DNA from: Methanobacteriota archaeon
GTDB taxonomy: Archaea > Thermoplasmatota > Poseidoniia > Poseidoniales > Thalassarchaeaceae
Direction of reading: 5' to 3'
Assembly (NCBI GenBank): GCA_002724815.1
Contig: PBPV01000050.1
Coordinates: forward strand, 24,705-33,908
Length of the DNA stretch: 9,204 bases
The notes beneath the pieces are model-generated. The model saw only the letters and a list, made by a program, of their open reading frames with translations. It was not told the origin of the DNA and did not search any database. A program made the translations under genes and the position numbers. Position 1 is the stretch's first letter. Each line of letters begins with the position of its first letter. Shown here one piece after another: positions 1 through 6,902 of this stretch.

Positions 1-744
1 GTTGCCAAAGTCATCGATTTTTTGCAAAACGAAATGGGTGTTGACAAAATCAGATTCCCCAACACCAGTGGAATTGGGATCAAACCGATTTCCAGCGAAG
101 GGACTGCACGAATCGTTCGAGCGGCGATTCAGTATGCAATTGACAACGACAAGGATAGCGTGACATTGGTCCACAAAGGGAACATCATGAAGTTCACAGA
201 AGGTGGATTCCGAGATTGGGGTTACGAACTGGCTCAGGAGGAGTTTGGCGCAACTTTGCTTGATGGTGGACCTTGGTGCACACTCACAAACCCCAACACT
301 GGCAATACGATCACCATCAAAGACGTCATTGCCGATGCCATGCTTCAACAGGTTCTCACGCGCCCACGAGAATATGGTGTGTTAGCGACGATGAACCTCA
401 ACGGCGATTACATCTCAGATGCACTCGCAGCTCAAGTAGGTGGTATTGGAATCGCACCTGGTGCCAACATCAATTACGATACAGGAATTGCAATCTTCGA
501 AGCAACCCACGGAACTGCTCCCAAGTATACCGGACAAGACAAGGTCAATCCCGGTAGCTTGATTCTCAGCGCTGAGATGATGCTACGTCACATGGGTTGG
601 AGCGAAGCAGCAGATCTCATCGTTAAGGGCATGGAGGGCGCCATTAGTGCCAAGACGGTGACCTATGACTTTGAGCGATTGATGGATGATGCAACTCTCC
701 TCAAGTGTTCTGAATTCGGTCAAGCCATCATCGAAAATATGTGA
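1..744 (+). CDS. icd: NADP-dependent isocitrate dehydrogenase, C-terminal part (5' end outside window)
   Basis: TCA-cycle enzyme that oxidatively decarboxylates isocitrate to 2-oxoglutarate with NADP+, in the cytoplasm. The frame is open from base 1 with no start, so the N-terminal part (about 170 of the roughly 416 residues usual for the E. coli-type enzyme, including the regulatory serine region) lies upstream. About 247 residues are visible and read closely like E. coli Icd. The segment [12 protein letters not shown] carries the catalytic lysine (codon 175-177). [15 protein letters not shown] carries two of the metal-binding aspartates. [17 protein letters not shown] and TYDFERLMD carry the Lys-Tyr, Asn, Tyr and Arg that bind the 2'-phosphate of NADP in the E. 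coli enzyme, so NADP specificity is expected. The C-terminus IIENM matches the natural end. The methyltransferase gene begins 9 bases after the stop, so the two may be cotranscribed. A bacterial-type sequence in a possibly archaeal genome may reflect old transfer. Confidence 0.97.
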   Translation, partial: VAKVIDFLQNEMGVDKIRFPNTSGIGIKPISSEGTARIVRAAIQYAIDNDKDSVTLVHKGNIMKFTEGGFRDWGYELAQEEFGATLLDGGPWCTLTNPNTGNTITIKDVIADAMLQQVLTRPREYGVLATMNLNGDYISDALAAQVGGIGIAPGANINYDTGIAIFEATHGTAPKYTGQDKVNPGSLILSAEMMLRHMGWSEAADLIVKGMEGAISAKTVTYDFERLMDDATLLKCSEFGQAIIENM

Positions 745-753
745 GCGGGTCCG

Positions 754-1437
754 ATGGACGACATGTTTGGTAATCCATTGCCCGAAGAGTTTCGAGAGCG
801 TCTCCTGAAACTTTCTGATGCCGCACAAGCGGATGGCGAACCACTACGCTGGTTTGAGGAGTTATACTCGTCAGCGAACCGTAATTCGCGAGAAATTCCA
901 TGGGCACGCATGGAACCCCATCCGAAGATGGTCGAATGGATTGCCAGCCAACCCGATGTACAGGGCAAGGCCTTAGTCATCGGTTGTGGGTTAGGCGATG
1001 ATGCAGAATGGCTGTCAGCGATTGGTTTCGAAGTGACCGCCTTCGACATTTCAGAATCTTCCATACAATGGTGCAAAGAGCGCTTCCCATCAACCGATGT
1101 CGATTACATCGTCGCTGATTTACTCAATCCTCCAGCGAAGTGGTTCAATGAATATGACTTGGTTGTTGAGATTCACATCTTGCAGGCCATTCCTGAAGAG
1201 GTTCGCGATCCTGCTGCCTCCCAAATCCCAGGTTTGTTGAACTCGAAAGGATCGTTGTTGTGTATCGGTCGATTGGCTGGATTTCAAATCCCAAACGAAT
1301 CACCCCCACCCTGGCCGTTGTCAAGAACGTGGTTAGAGGGACGATTTGCATCGCTCAACCCAACATCATTCCAACATTTCACTTACGAAGAATCACCGAG
1401 TATTGATCGGTATCTTGCCTCTTGGATTGCAGATTAA
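754..1437 (+). CDS. class I SAM-dependent methyltransferase, TPMT-like
   Basis: Predicted soluble 227-residue methyltransferase with a Rossmann-type S-adenosylmethionine fold. Motif I is ALVIGCGLG (residues 73-81). The acidic residue after strand 2 is D98 in TAFDIS. A motif near YDLVVEIHILQAIP (134-147) and the strand GSLLCIGRL (166-174) complete the fold. The N-terminal part has WFEELY (33-38) and IPWARMEPHP (48-57), a layout resembling the Trp and Pro-Trp elements ahead of motif I in thiopurine-methyltransferase/TehB-like small-molecule methyltransferases. The substrate cannot be read from the sequence. The start is the first ATG after the icd stop; an in-frame ATG at 763 is a weaker alternative. 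The sequence ahead of the start has only a loose purine run (GAGCGGG), not a clear ribosome site. The TAA stop lies in TTAA at 1434-1437, which is also the stop of the opposing large gene. Confidence 0.88.
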   Translation: MDDMFGNPLPEEFRERLLKLSDAAQADGEPLRWFEELYSSANRNSREIPWARMEPHPKMVEWIASQPDVQGKALVIGCGLGDDAEWLSAIGFEVTAFDISESSIQWCKERFPSTDVDYIVADLLNPPAKWFNEYDLVVEIHILQAIPEEVRDPAASQIPGLLNSKGSLLCIGRLAGFQIPNESPPPWPLSRTWLEGRFASLNPTSFQHFTYEESPSIDRYLASWIAD

Positions 1438-4400
1438 ACCCACTGGCTGAGTTCTCTCGCCGTTCGAACCACTCCGAACCCAAATACTTCTTCGAGGGAG
1501 CGTCGAACAATCCAGAAATCGGAATCTCTGGAAGCAACCAATACGGCGCCAATGCCTTTGTGTGTCGTTTCTGCCAACATCGCAGCATCTCTCATGATGT
1601 CACGATCTCCACGCTCAGGATAGATCACCTCACCGTTGATTTCGGTTCGGTTGTCTAAGGACTGAGCACTATTCGCGATTTTTCCATCGACAACTGCCCA
1701 ATAGGTATCGCGATGCTCAACCATGAAGTCGATGGTTTGTTGCTCAAATGCTTCGTCATCTTCGAAATCATTTGCGCCGGGTTTCCAAGTCGAATAATCC
1801 TTGATTACTTCGGCACAGACCATCTGAGCGGATTTTTCATTGATACATTCATTCCACTGGGCCTCGTCAATCCAGACATCATTGAACAGCGAGCGAACCC
1901 TTTCGAGGTTACCCATCATGCTCTTGAATTCAAATTCAGCGGCTTTCGGAATTGACAATTCAACCATCCCCGCCTCGGCCTTGTAGCGAACCGTTCGGTG
2001 GAACGATCCATGTGCATTAATTTCAATTCCACCTTCCTCACTCAGCAACCAACCGATTCTTTCCTTGGCAGCATCAATCAATAAATTCGTATCAATCAGA
2101 ATCAACGGCTTCAGAGTCAAATGACGTAATTTCCTACGCGTACGAATGGGCAATTTGCTTTCATTTAGCCGGTAGATGCCGTTTTGAATTCGAAGCAGCG
2201 CCTTCATCTCATTGTTGGCAAACAATCCTGAGTTCATGGCCCGCTCAAACATCATCAGACCCTGAGTAGGGTTGAGTTGCGCGGCCTCTCCAGCCACACT
2301 CTCTACTTCCTGTACACTGGGCTGATCTCGCAATAGATCTCTAAACTGAGACTCCAATTTACTACCCTGACTCCGACGATTGTCTCGGACCCCATGAGTA
2401 ATCGCGGCCCTAATTCGCCCTTGCCACAGATCTTTGGGTAGGTTCCGCGAATTCGGATAAGTGAACAGCAGATCCAATTCGTCTGAAGGATAGATTTTCC
2501 GTTGTTTCTCAATAATTTCACCATCTTCTCCTTCGACTGTGAAGGTTTCAGTTTGAACGATCCAATCCATGATTTTTCTTTTAGCAGCCTCTGGCTGTTG
2601 GCGTTGCGCATCATCACAAACTCGTAGATACAACTGGAACAACCCAGTCAATGCGGATGTTAGCGCCTGTTGGGATTCCAACATTTGGACCGCTTCGGAA
2701 AATTTGCCGGCATGAGCATAGGCAATCAGCGCTCTTCGAGCCAACCGAACCCGATTTTCAAAGCTAAATTCAACATCAAGGCTGGCTTTGTGCAATGAAC
2801 GAGCAGCATTGAGATAGTGCCCACGACTTTCTTCGATGGATGCCGTGATAATCTGGTACCAAGAAGTCGAAGATGCATTCAAACGATGCCACTCTGCAAA
2901 TGCAGGAATTGCAATACTGTCGTGTTCCAACACCATCTGTCGAACTCCATCGACAATCCGATTTCGAGGTGATTTGCCAACCAACCTTTCGAGAATATCA
3001 ATTGCCATCTTCGTATGGTCGCTTCGATGGTCTTCCAGCAATCGAATGGCACGATTGAATCGAAGGCGATCCAGTACAGCGTGGAAGAGACGCAACTCAA
3101 CTCCCTTCAACGATGAATTGTCGATGGAGGCCCCCAATTTTTCCAACCGATCGGCAGGGACCAACCCATCACCGCCCTTCAACAAAGCCTGTCTACATTG
3201 GTTGAAAGCTCGAATCGCCTCTCGATTGGCCGCCACTCTGCGTTGGATTCCATCCAAATCCGCAGGCGCGCCTTCCAAGAGTTTGATCAATCCAATGGAT
3301 GTTTCAGACAGGACGCCACTAGACTCCTTCGCCAAGACCTCGATTGCTTTCGGCCGGGCCTCTTCCACCCATTCACTGAGTTTGGCATCCGCATTGCCTG
3401 GAAGCAGGTGATAGACCAGGATGGTTCGATGAGGGTATGTGGCCGCCCCACCATCGATTTTCATTAGTATGGTTCCGATTTGAATCGCATCTCCGGCTTG
3501 TGTGAACACATCTAGGGCCAACGTATCTAAATCAGCACTGACGAAACTCTCTCTTTGTTGAACTTCCTTTCCCGCCAAAGCCCGAAGGTGTACTGGCAGT
3601 GCTTCGGTTTCCAACATTAACAGTATGTCATCGTCACTAAATTTCCCAATTTCTGTCTCCATACGATGAACTAGATTAGACCAACCTTCTCCAGGGTTTT
3701 CGCTTAAGATTAGTTCAATGATTAAGCCCATTCGATTGGTTTGAGCAATGTTTAGGCTAGAAATCAGTTCAAGCGCATCATCATTTTTCCCTTCGCGCAT
3801 TAGTGCAGCGAGCAGTGCCCATGACAAGGCTCGTTGCGACTCTGCATCTTCTACCAACTCAAGCCCTTTGTTCAATTCTTTAGATGACAACTCTACATCA
3901 TCGGGGATCTCCGCCCAAGCTTGCTTCCGCATGGCTTCAGAAAGTTCGTCGGCTCCCACAGCATTGTAGCATGTATCCCACGAAGACAAGTCTCCACGTC
4001 GCAGATTGAAGAGAGCAAGATGATTCGCGGCGACGCTGGCAATGTTTTGTTGAGACTGTGACAATTCGGATAAATCGGAAATGGCTCCTTCGTCACCAAT
4101 GCCTATGCGACATAGTCCTCGGATGAGCACCGCGTCACCCGATAGGGAATCCAATGAATCTGAAAGAATTGGCAATTTCCCTTTCGAATTGAACCCCCGA
4201 GAGATATTTTGTATGGCCAACTCAATTTCAGCAGTCAGTTGGAACGGGAACGATTGTTGAAGCCACAACCCCAATGCAATCCGATCCTGTGAATCAAAAG
4301 ATGCAGATTCAATCCAAGTATCATCGGCCTCTGTCGAGACTTTTTCAACCGATTTTTTTGGATACATCGACATTTCTGCAAGCAAGGGCGTTTCCTTTGC

Positions 4401-4829
4401 CATTTTCAGCCAAACTGGATGGATGCCCTTCAAGCAGGTGTCACGCAACCCCTCCAATTTTGTATCCCACGCAGGACTCCATTTACTCCCAAGACGTGCC
4501 CTTTGCACAAGCATCGCAGATAATCGATATCCGGGAGAGGCAGTTGAAGAAAGCAATCCTTCTACACCTTCAATCCAATCCTCAGTACTGGAATTCCTAG
4601 AGCGTCGGCCGCGACTGCGCATTCGTCGGCTGGAAGATCGATTATTCCCCTCCTCAGTCTTCGCTTCTTCTTTATCGAGAGCTACGAGGAGAAGGCCCTT
4701 CCAAGGTTTATCCAGCAATTTCCAGGCTGCAGTATCCATGGCTTTTCGCCGTCTTTTTTCGGACGAATCTCCAGCCTTAATTGCCACTTCAAGGCATTCG
4801 AGTAAGTGGTCTTCGTTGACTGCCATCAC
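1434..4829 (-). CDS. giant alpha-helical repeat protein with C-terminal PIN-type nuclease domain
   Basis: Protein of 1131 residues of no family I recognise as a whole. Residues 1-60 are helical. Residues 64-79 form an Arg/Ser-rich basic stretch (RSSSRRMRSRGRRSR). About 85-890 is nearly all predicted helix with TPR-like units, clearest at 334-356 (LLAALMREGKNDDALELI), 657-682 and 697-719 (YAHAGKFSEAVQMLE). A basic linker (891-903) leads into a PIN-like fold from 909: LILIDTNLLID (D913, D919), AAEFEF (E965/E967), GDRDIMRDAAMLA (D1077, D1081) and VASRDSDFWIV (D1102, D1104). These match the order of acidic metal-binding residues in PIN ribonucleases, so RNA cleavage is inferred. There is no signal peptide or membrane segment, so it is probably cytoplasmic. 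The start is GTG at 4829, immediately followed by ATG at 4826; either may be used, after a G-rich leader, and an in-frame stop at 4872-4874 excludes a much longer form. No antitoxin-like gene is adjacent. Confident in the gene and the PIN domain; the biological role is unknown. Confidence 0.9.
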   Translation of the reverse strand: MMAVNEDHLLECLEVAIKAGDSSEKRRRKAMDTAAWKLLDKPWKGLLLVALDKEEAKTEEGNNRSSSRRMRSRGRRSRNSSTEDWIEGVEGLLSSTASPGYRLSAMLVQRARLGSKWSPAWDTKLEGLRDTCLKGIHPVWLKMAKETPLLAEMSMYPKKSVEKVSTEADDTWIESASFDSQDRIALGLWLQQSFPFQLTAEIELAIQNISRGFNSKGKLPILSDSLDSLSGDAVLIRGLCRIGIGDEGAISDLSELSQSQQNIASVAANHLALFNLRRGDLSSWDTCYNAVGADELSEAMRKQAWAEIPDDVELSSKELNKGLELVEDAESQRALSWALLAALMREGKNDDALELISSLNIAQTNRMGLIIELILSENPGEGWSNLVHRMETEIGKFSDDDILLMLETEALPVHLRALAGKEVQQRESFVSADLDTLALDVFTQAGDAIQIGTILMKIDGGAATYPHRTILVYHLLPGNADAKLSEWVEEARPKAIEVLAKESSGVLSETSIGLIKLLEGAPADLDGIQRRVAANREAIRAFNQCRQALLKGGDGLVPADRLEKLGASIDNSSLKGVELRLFHAVLDRLRFNRAIRLLEDHRSDHTKMAIDILERLVGKSPRNRIVDGVRQMVLEHDSIAIPAFAEWHRLNASSTSWYQIITASIEESRGHYLNAARSLHKASLDVEFSFENRVRLARRALIAYAHAGKFSEAVQMLESQQALTSALTGLFQLYLRVCDDAQRQQPEAAKRKIMDWIVQTETFTVEGEDGEIIEKQRKIYPSDELDLLFTYPNSRNLPKDLWQGRIRAAITHGVRDNRRSQGSKLESQFRDLLRDQPSVQEVESVAGEAAQLNPTQGLMMFERAMNSGLFANNEMKALLRIQNGIYRLNESKLPIRTRRKLRHLTLKPLILIDTNLLIDAAKERIGWLLSEEGGIEINAHGSFHRTVRYKAEAGMVELSIPKAAEFEFKSMMGNLERVRSLFNDVWIDEAQWNECINEKSAQMVCAEVIKDYSTWKPGANDFEDDEAFEQQTIDFMVEHRDTYWAVVDGKIANSAQSLDNRTEINGEVIYPERGDRDIMRDAAMLAETTHKGIGAVLVASRDSDFWIVRRSLEEVFGFGVVRTARELSQWV

Positions 4830-4914
4830 TCGCCCCCCGCCTACGGCAAGGTTACAGCGAACATCGGACGATTATGAACGCATCGCTGAAGAATAACCCT
4901 AGCCTCCGAGGGGC
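4830..4914. promoter_or_regulatory. divergent intergenic region between the PIN-protein gene and the membrane-protein gene
   Basis: These 85 bases separate two divergent starts, so both promoters should lie here or in the gene ends. On the plus strand, a weak AT-rich element (GATTATGAA, about 4869-4877) could be a TATA box for the right-hand gene. GAGGGG at 4908-4913 is purine-rich but sits very close to the GTG at 4915. On the minus strand, a G run at 4833-4838 precedes the GTG. Neither promoter is convincing from sequence alone. Confidence 0.3.
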
Positions 4915-5397
4915 GTGGACCCAGTTGATTTGGTCATCATCCTGCTGCATCCCATTGCGGCCATCTTTGTGATTGGGTGGATGCTTCGACAGCATCGTTG
5001 GCGACAACGAGGCCGTATTCTGAAAGGAGATGAGCGAAAAGATGCCGTTCATTCCCATGAAAAACAGGGACATAGAATCTACATCATGGCTTGGATTTTG
5101 GTCATCGGTGGTTTCGCTGCGAATGCCACTCACCGAATTCGTACTGAAGGTGTTGACCTGCCTCAGGCACTGCTGCCGACTGGAGCCGGGGGGTTGCATG
5201 CAGGAGGGGGAGTACTCGGCCTGATTCTATTGACATACCTTTGGCAAAGGGGTCGAAATGTCAAACGATTGAGAGAATCAGGAGAATCTTGGTCAACCGA
5301 GAAGAATCGTCATGGCCGAGCATCAGACGCTATCATGCTACTCATCGTAATTCATGCCTTCTTGGGATTCTTGTGGCTGCTGCAACTGCTAATTTAG
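4915..5397 (+). CDS. four-helix histidine-containing membrane protein, DUF4079/cytochrome b561-like
   Basis: Predicted integral membrane protein of 160 residues. Four hydrophobic helices lie at about 5-24, 56-72, 93-110 and 139-160. Histidines sit in or at the ends of helices: H12 in LLHPIAAIF, H53 before helix 2, H73 after it, H95 at the start of helix 3 and H147 in helix 4. This recalls the small four-helix DUF4079 and b561-type proteins, in which such histidines can hold heme b, so a membrane electron-transfer role is possible but not shown. Basic loops (25-42 and 111-120) suggest which side is cytoplasmic. The GTG start is well supported: an in-frame TAG lies at 4900-4902, and the next Met (residue 23) would remove the first helix. 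The stop overlaps that of the opposing DHH gene by four bases. Confidence 0.8.
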   Translation: MDPVDLVIILLHPIAAIFVIGWMLRQHRWRQRGRILKGDERKDAVHSHEKQGHRIYIMAWILVIGGFAANATHRIRTEGVDLPQALLPTGAGGLHAGGGVLGLILLTYLWQRGRNVKRLRESGESWSTEKNRHGRASDAIMLLIVIHAFLGFLWLLQLLI

Positions 5398-6383
5398 CGA
5401 TGATTCCAAGCCTGCATCCACGCCTCAATATTTCGTTCAACATCGTCGACATTAACTGCACGATGTTCAATCTCTCCGGCTGATGATAGAGGTTGAATCC
5501 GGCACCCGCAAGCATTTGCATGTCCTCCACCATCGACATCAAATGCGGTTGCGAGTGTGGTCAAATCAAACAATCCACCCTCCTTGTGTAGAAATGAATT
5601 CGAATAAAATGAAGCCGATAGCGGCCATTGATGCTCCGACGGGGCCGCATTTCCGTGAACGATGATGCATGCATCACACAGTTCCCCAAAATGGGCAGTG
5701 ATTAGGTAGCCATTGGTACGAACTCCCTTTCCATCCAGTCTGACGATGGCCATCCGATCGACAATTTCTGAACAACCATCAACCATTGATTGAAGTCTAG
5801 AAAACTCATCCTTTGCCATCCGGACCTTTTCGTGAATCTCTTCGACATGCATCAGAGCATCGGGAGAGGCCCCACCGGTAATTTCAGTCAATAGCAACGC
5901 ACACAATTCAGGTTCCGAGGCATCCATAATTCGGCCGATCCAAACGATTGGATGATTTGAGAGGAATTCTTCTCTGGAAATTTTCCCACCGTCCAACTTG
6001 TCGACCATATCCATCCATTGCTCAATATCGGTCAGGTCAACGATTTCCCGGAAGGTGTCGAAGCAAACCCTTGCAGCACTGAGGGCGGAATCCCAGATGA
6101 TTTTGCAACCTCTTTCATCCGCCTCTAACAACTGCAATTCCGTGGGCTTGTTGGTTAAATGGTGGTCGATATGCAACCCACAATTTGGATGAAATGGCAA
6201 ATCGACGACCGCGGTTTTCTCGTGAATAAATTCGTCCACATCCCCTCGCCGAATTTCCGCGGGGTGACTAAACCGAACTTCTGCATCGTTCCAAACCCGT
6301 TTCAAAATCGCCGCAGACAACAACCCGTCGAGGTCACCATCTGCAACAACCCGTTGAATTTGAATCTCTTCCACGGTTACCAT
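5394..6383 (-). CDS. DHH/DHHA1-family phosphoesterase
   Basis: Predicted 329-residue metal-dependent phosphoesterase of the DHH superfamily, which includes RecJ/GAN-like nucleases, nanoRNase/pAp phosphatases and cyclic-dinucleotide phosphodiesterases. Motif I is VVADGDLDGLLSAAIL (D15, D17, D19). The name motif is LHIDHHLTN (D73, H74, H75), with D61 in VVDL before it. A further acidic patch MDMVDKLDGG (124-133) may supply motif III. The C-terminal DHHA1 substrate-binding domain has the glycine-histidine signature DGGGHANACGCRI (G285-H288). The exact substrate (short RNA, pAp, a dinucleotide or DNA) cannot be told from this. I chose ATG 6383 because GGAGG lies six bases upstream (GGAGGACTGGTATG) and the domain starts soon after; a longer form from ATG 6437 adds 18 unremarkable residues. 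The gene is divergent from the Nudix gene, and its stop overlaps that of the membrane-protein gene. Confidence 0.92.
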   Translation of the reverse strand: MVTVEEIQIQRVVADGDLDGLLSAAILKRVWNDAEVRFSHPAEIRRGDVDEFIHEKTAVVDLPFHPNCGLHIDHHLTNKPTELQLLEADERGCKIIWDSALSAARVCFDTFREIVDLTDIEQWMDMVDKLDGGKISREEFLSNHPIVWIGRIMDASEPELCALLLTEITGGASPDALMHVEEIHEKVRMAKDEFSRLQSMVDGCSEIVDRMAIVRLDGKGVRTNGYLITAHFGELCDACIIVHGNAAPSEHQWPLSASFYSNSFLHKEGGLFDLTTLATAFDVDGGGHANACGCRIQPLSSAGEIEHRAVNVDDVERNIEAWMQAWNHR

Positions 6384-6388
6384 ACCAG

Positions 6389-6393
6389 TCCTC
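6389..6393 (-). promoter_or_regulatory. strong Shine-Dalgarno site of the DHH phosphoesterase gene
   Basis: The minus-strand sequence GCTGGAGGACTGGTATG places a GGAGG core six bases before the ATG at 6383. It is the clearest ribosome site in the window and decides the start against the upstream ATG at 6437. Confidence 0.8.
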
Positions 6394-6454
6394 CAGCATT
6401 GCGGGTCAACCCATTTGGCACTTAGCGTTGGCGACATCGGATGCTGTTGTTGAG

Positions 6455-6470
6455 AAATGAATTTGTATGG
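6455..6470 (+). promoter_or_regulatory. possible TATA-type promoter of the Nudix gene (leaderless start)
   Basis: GAAATGAATTTGTATG is the most AT-rich run between the divergent DHH and Nudix genes. Its centre lies about 25 bases before the ATG at 6489, the distance expected between an archaeal TATA box and a transcript starting at the A of ATG. No ribosome site precedes that ATG, which fits a leaderless message. The motif match is modest. Confidence 0.33.
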
Positions 6471-6488
6471 CTCATCCGTTCCAGAGCC

Positions 6489-6902
6489 ATGGAGACGTCT
6501 TGTGGCGTGGTACTGGTCAATTTTGGCAGTGTCTTACTCTTGCAATATCCCCAAGGACATTGGGGCTTTCCTAAAGGCCACTACGAACCCGAAGATGGAG
6601 TGTATCAGCAAACGGCCCTGCGAGAATTGGAGGAGGAAACCGGAATCAGCGACGTTCAGATGTTGGACAATTGGCGAATGCGCACTACATACACCTTCAC
6701 TCGCAAAGGTCGTCCGATTGAGAAAGAAGTATTCTGGTTCATTGGTGAAACCGATCAGTATGACATCACTCTGAGTCATGAACATCGTAATTTCATGTGG
6801 CTTGAATGGGATGATGCAGAAAACCAACTGGATTTCGACCAAAGCAAAGAGGTATTGCGCGGTGCAAGAGCACAGTTACGTGCCTTGGGTCGAGAACTCT
6901 AG
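6489..6902 (+). CDS. Nudix hydrolase, asymmetrical Ap4A hydrolase-like
   Basis: Predicted 137-residue bis(5'-nucleosyl)-tetraphosphatase that would cleave Ap4A to ATP and AMP, a cytoplasmic clean-up reaction. The segment HWGFPKGHYEPEDG, the Nudix helix RELEEETGI (R45, E46, E49, E50), FWFIGETDQYDITLSHEH and MWLEWDDAENQL follow the NUDT2/archaeal Ap4A hydrolase pattern through the whole length. The Nudix box has one extra residue compared with the G-x5-E-x7-RE spacing: it reads G-x5-D-x8-RE. The catalytic REUxEExGU part is intact. I prefer ATG 6489, giving METSCGVVLV, the usual N-terminus of this family; ATG 6441 would add 16 residues. The stop TAG lies in CTAG, shared with the opposing adenosyltransferase gene. 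The neighbouring DHH enzyme also acts on nucleotides or nucleic acids, but a functional link is only a guess. Confidence 0.9.
   Translation: METSCGVVLVNFGSVLLLQYPQGHWGFPKGHYEPEDGVYQQTALRELEEETGISDVQMLDNWRMRTTYTFTRKGRPIEKEVFWFIGETDQYDITLSHEHRNFMWLEWDDAENQLDFDQSKEVLRGARAQLRALGREL

Noticed and set aside
1434..2105. The PIN domain as a VapC-type toxin of a toxin-antitoxin pair
   Set aside because: The domain is fused to more than 900 residues of its own chain, and no small antitoxin-like gene overlaps or precedes it; the neighbour upstream is a divergent membrane protein.
2836..3411. 191-codon plus-strand open frame inside the large PIN gene
   Set aside because: It lies wholly antisense to a 1131-codon gene with clear domain content, and its translation is Arg/Ser-rich with no recognisable motif. 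It is a shadow frame.
1434..4829. The large PIN-protein gene as part of a multi-gene defence island
   Set aside because: The flanking genes are metabolic or unknown membrane-protein genes, with no transposase, integrase, restriction or CRISPR genes. Only the protein's own architecture hints at defence.
4423..4896. 157-codon plus-strand open frame overlapping the start of the PIN gene
   Set aside because: It is antisense to the N-terminal coding region, with biased Arg/Pro/Ser composition and no domain.
6441..6488. Upstream ATG start of the Nudix gene
   Set aside because: The 16 extra residues would come before the usual family N-terminus (METSCGVV), and the AT-rich promoter candidate lies inside this stretch. 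It remains possible.
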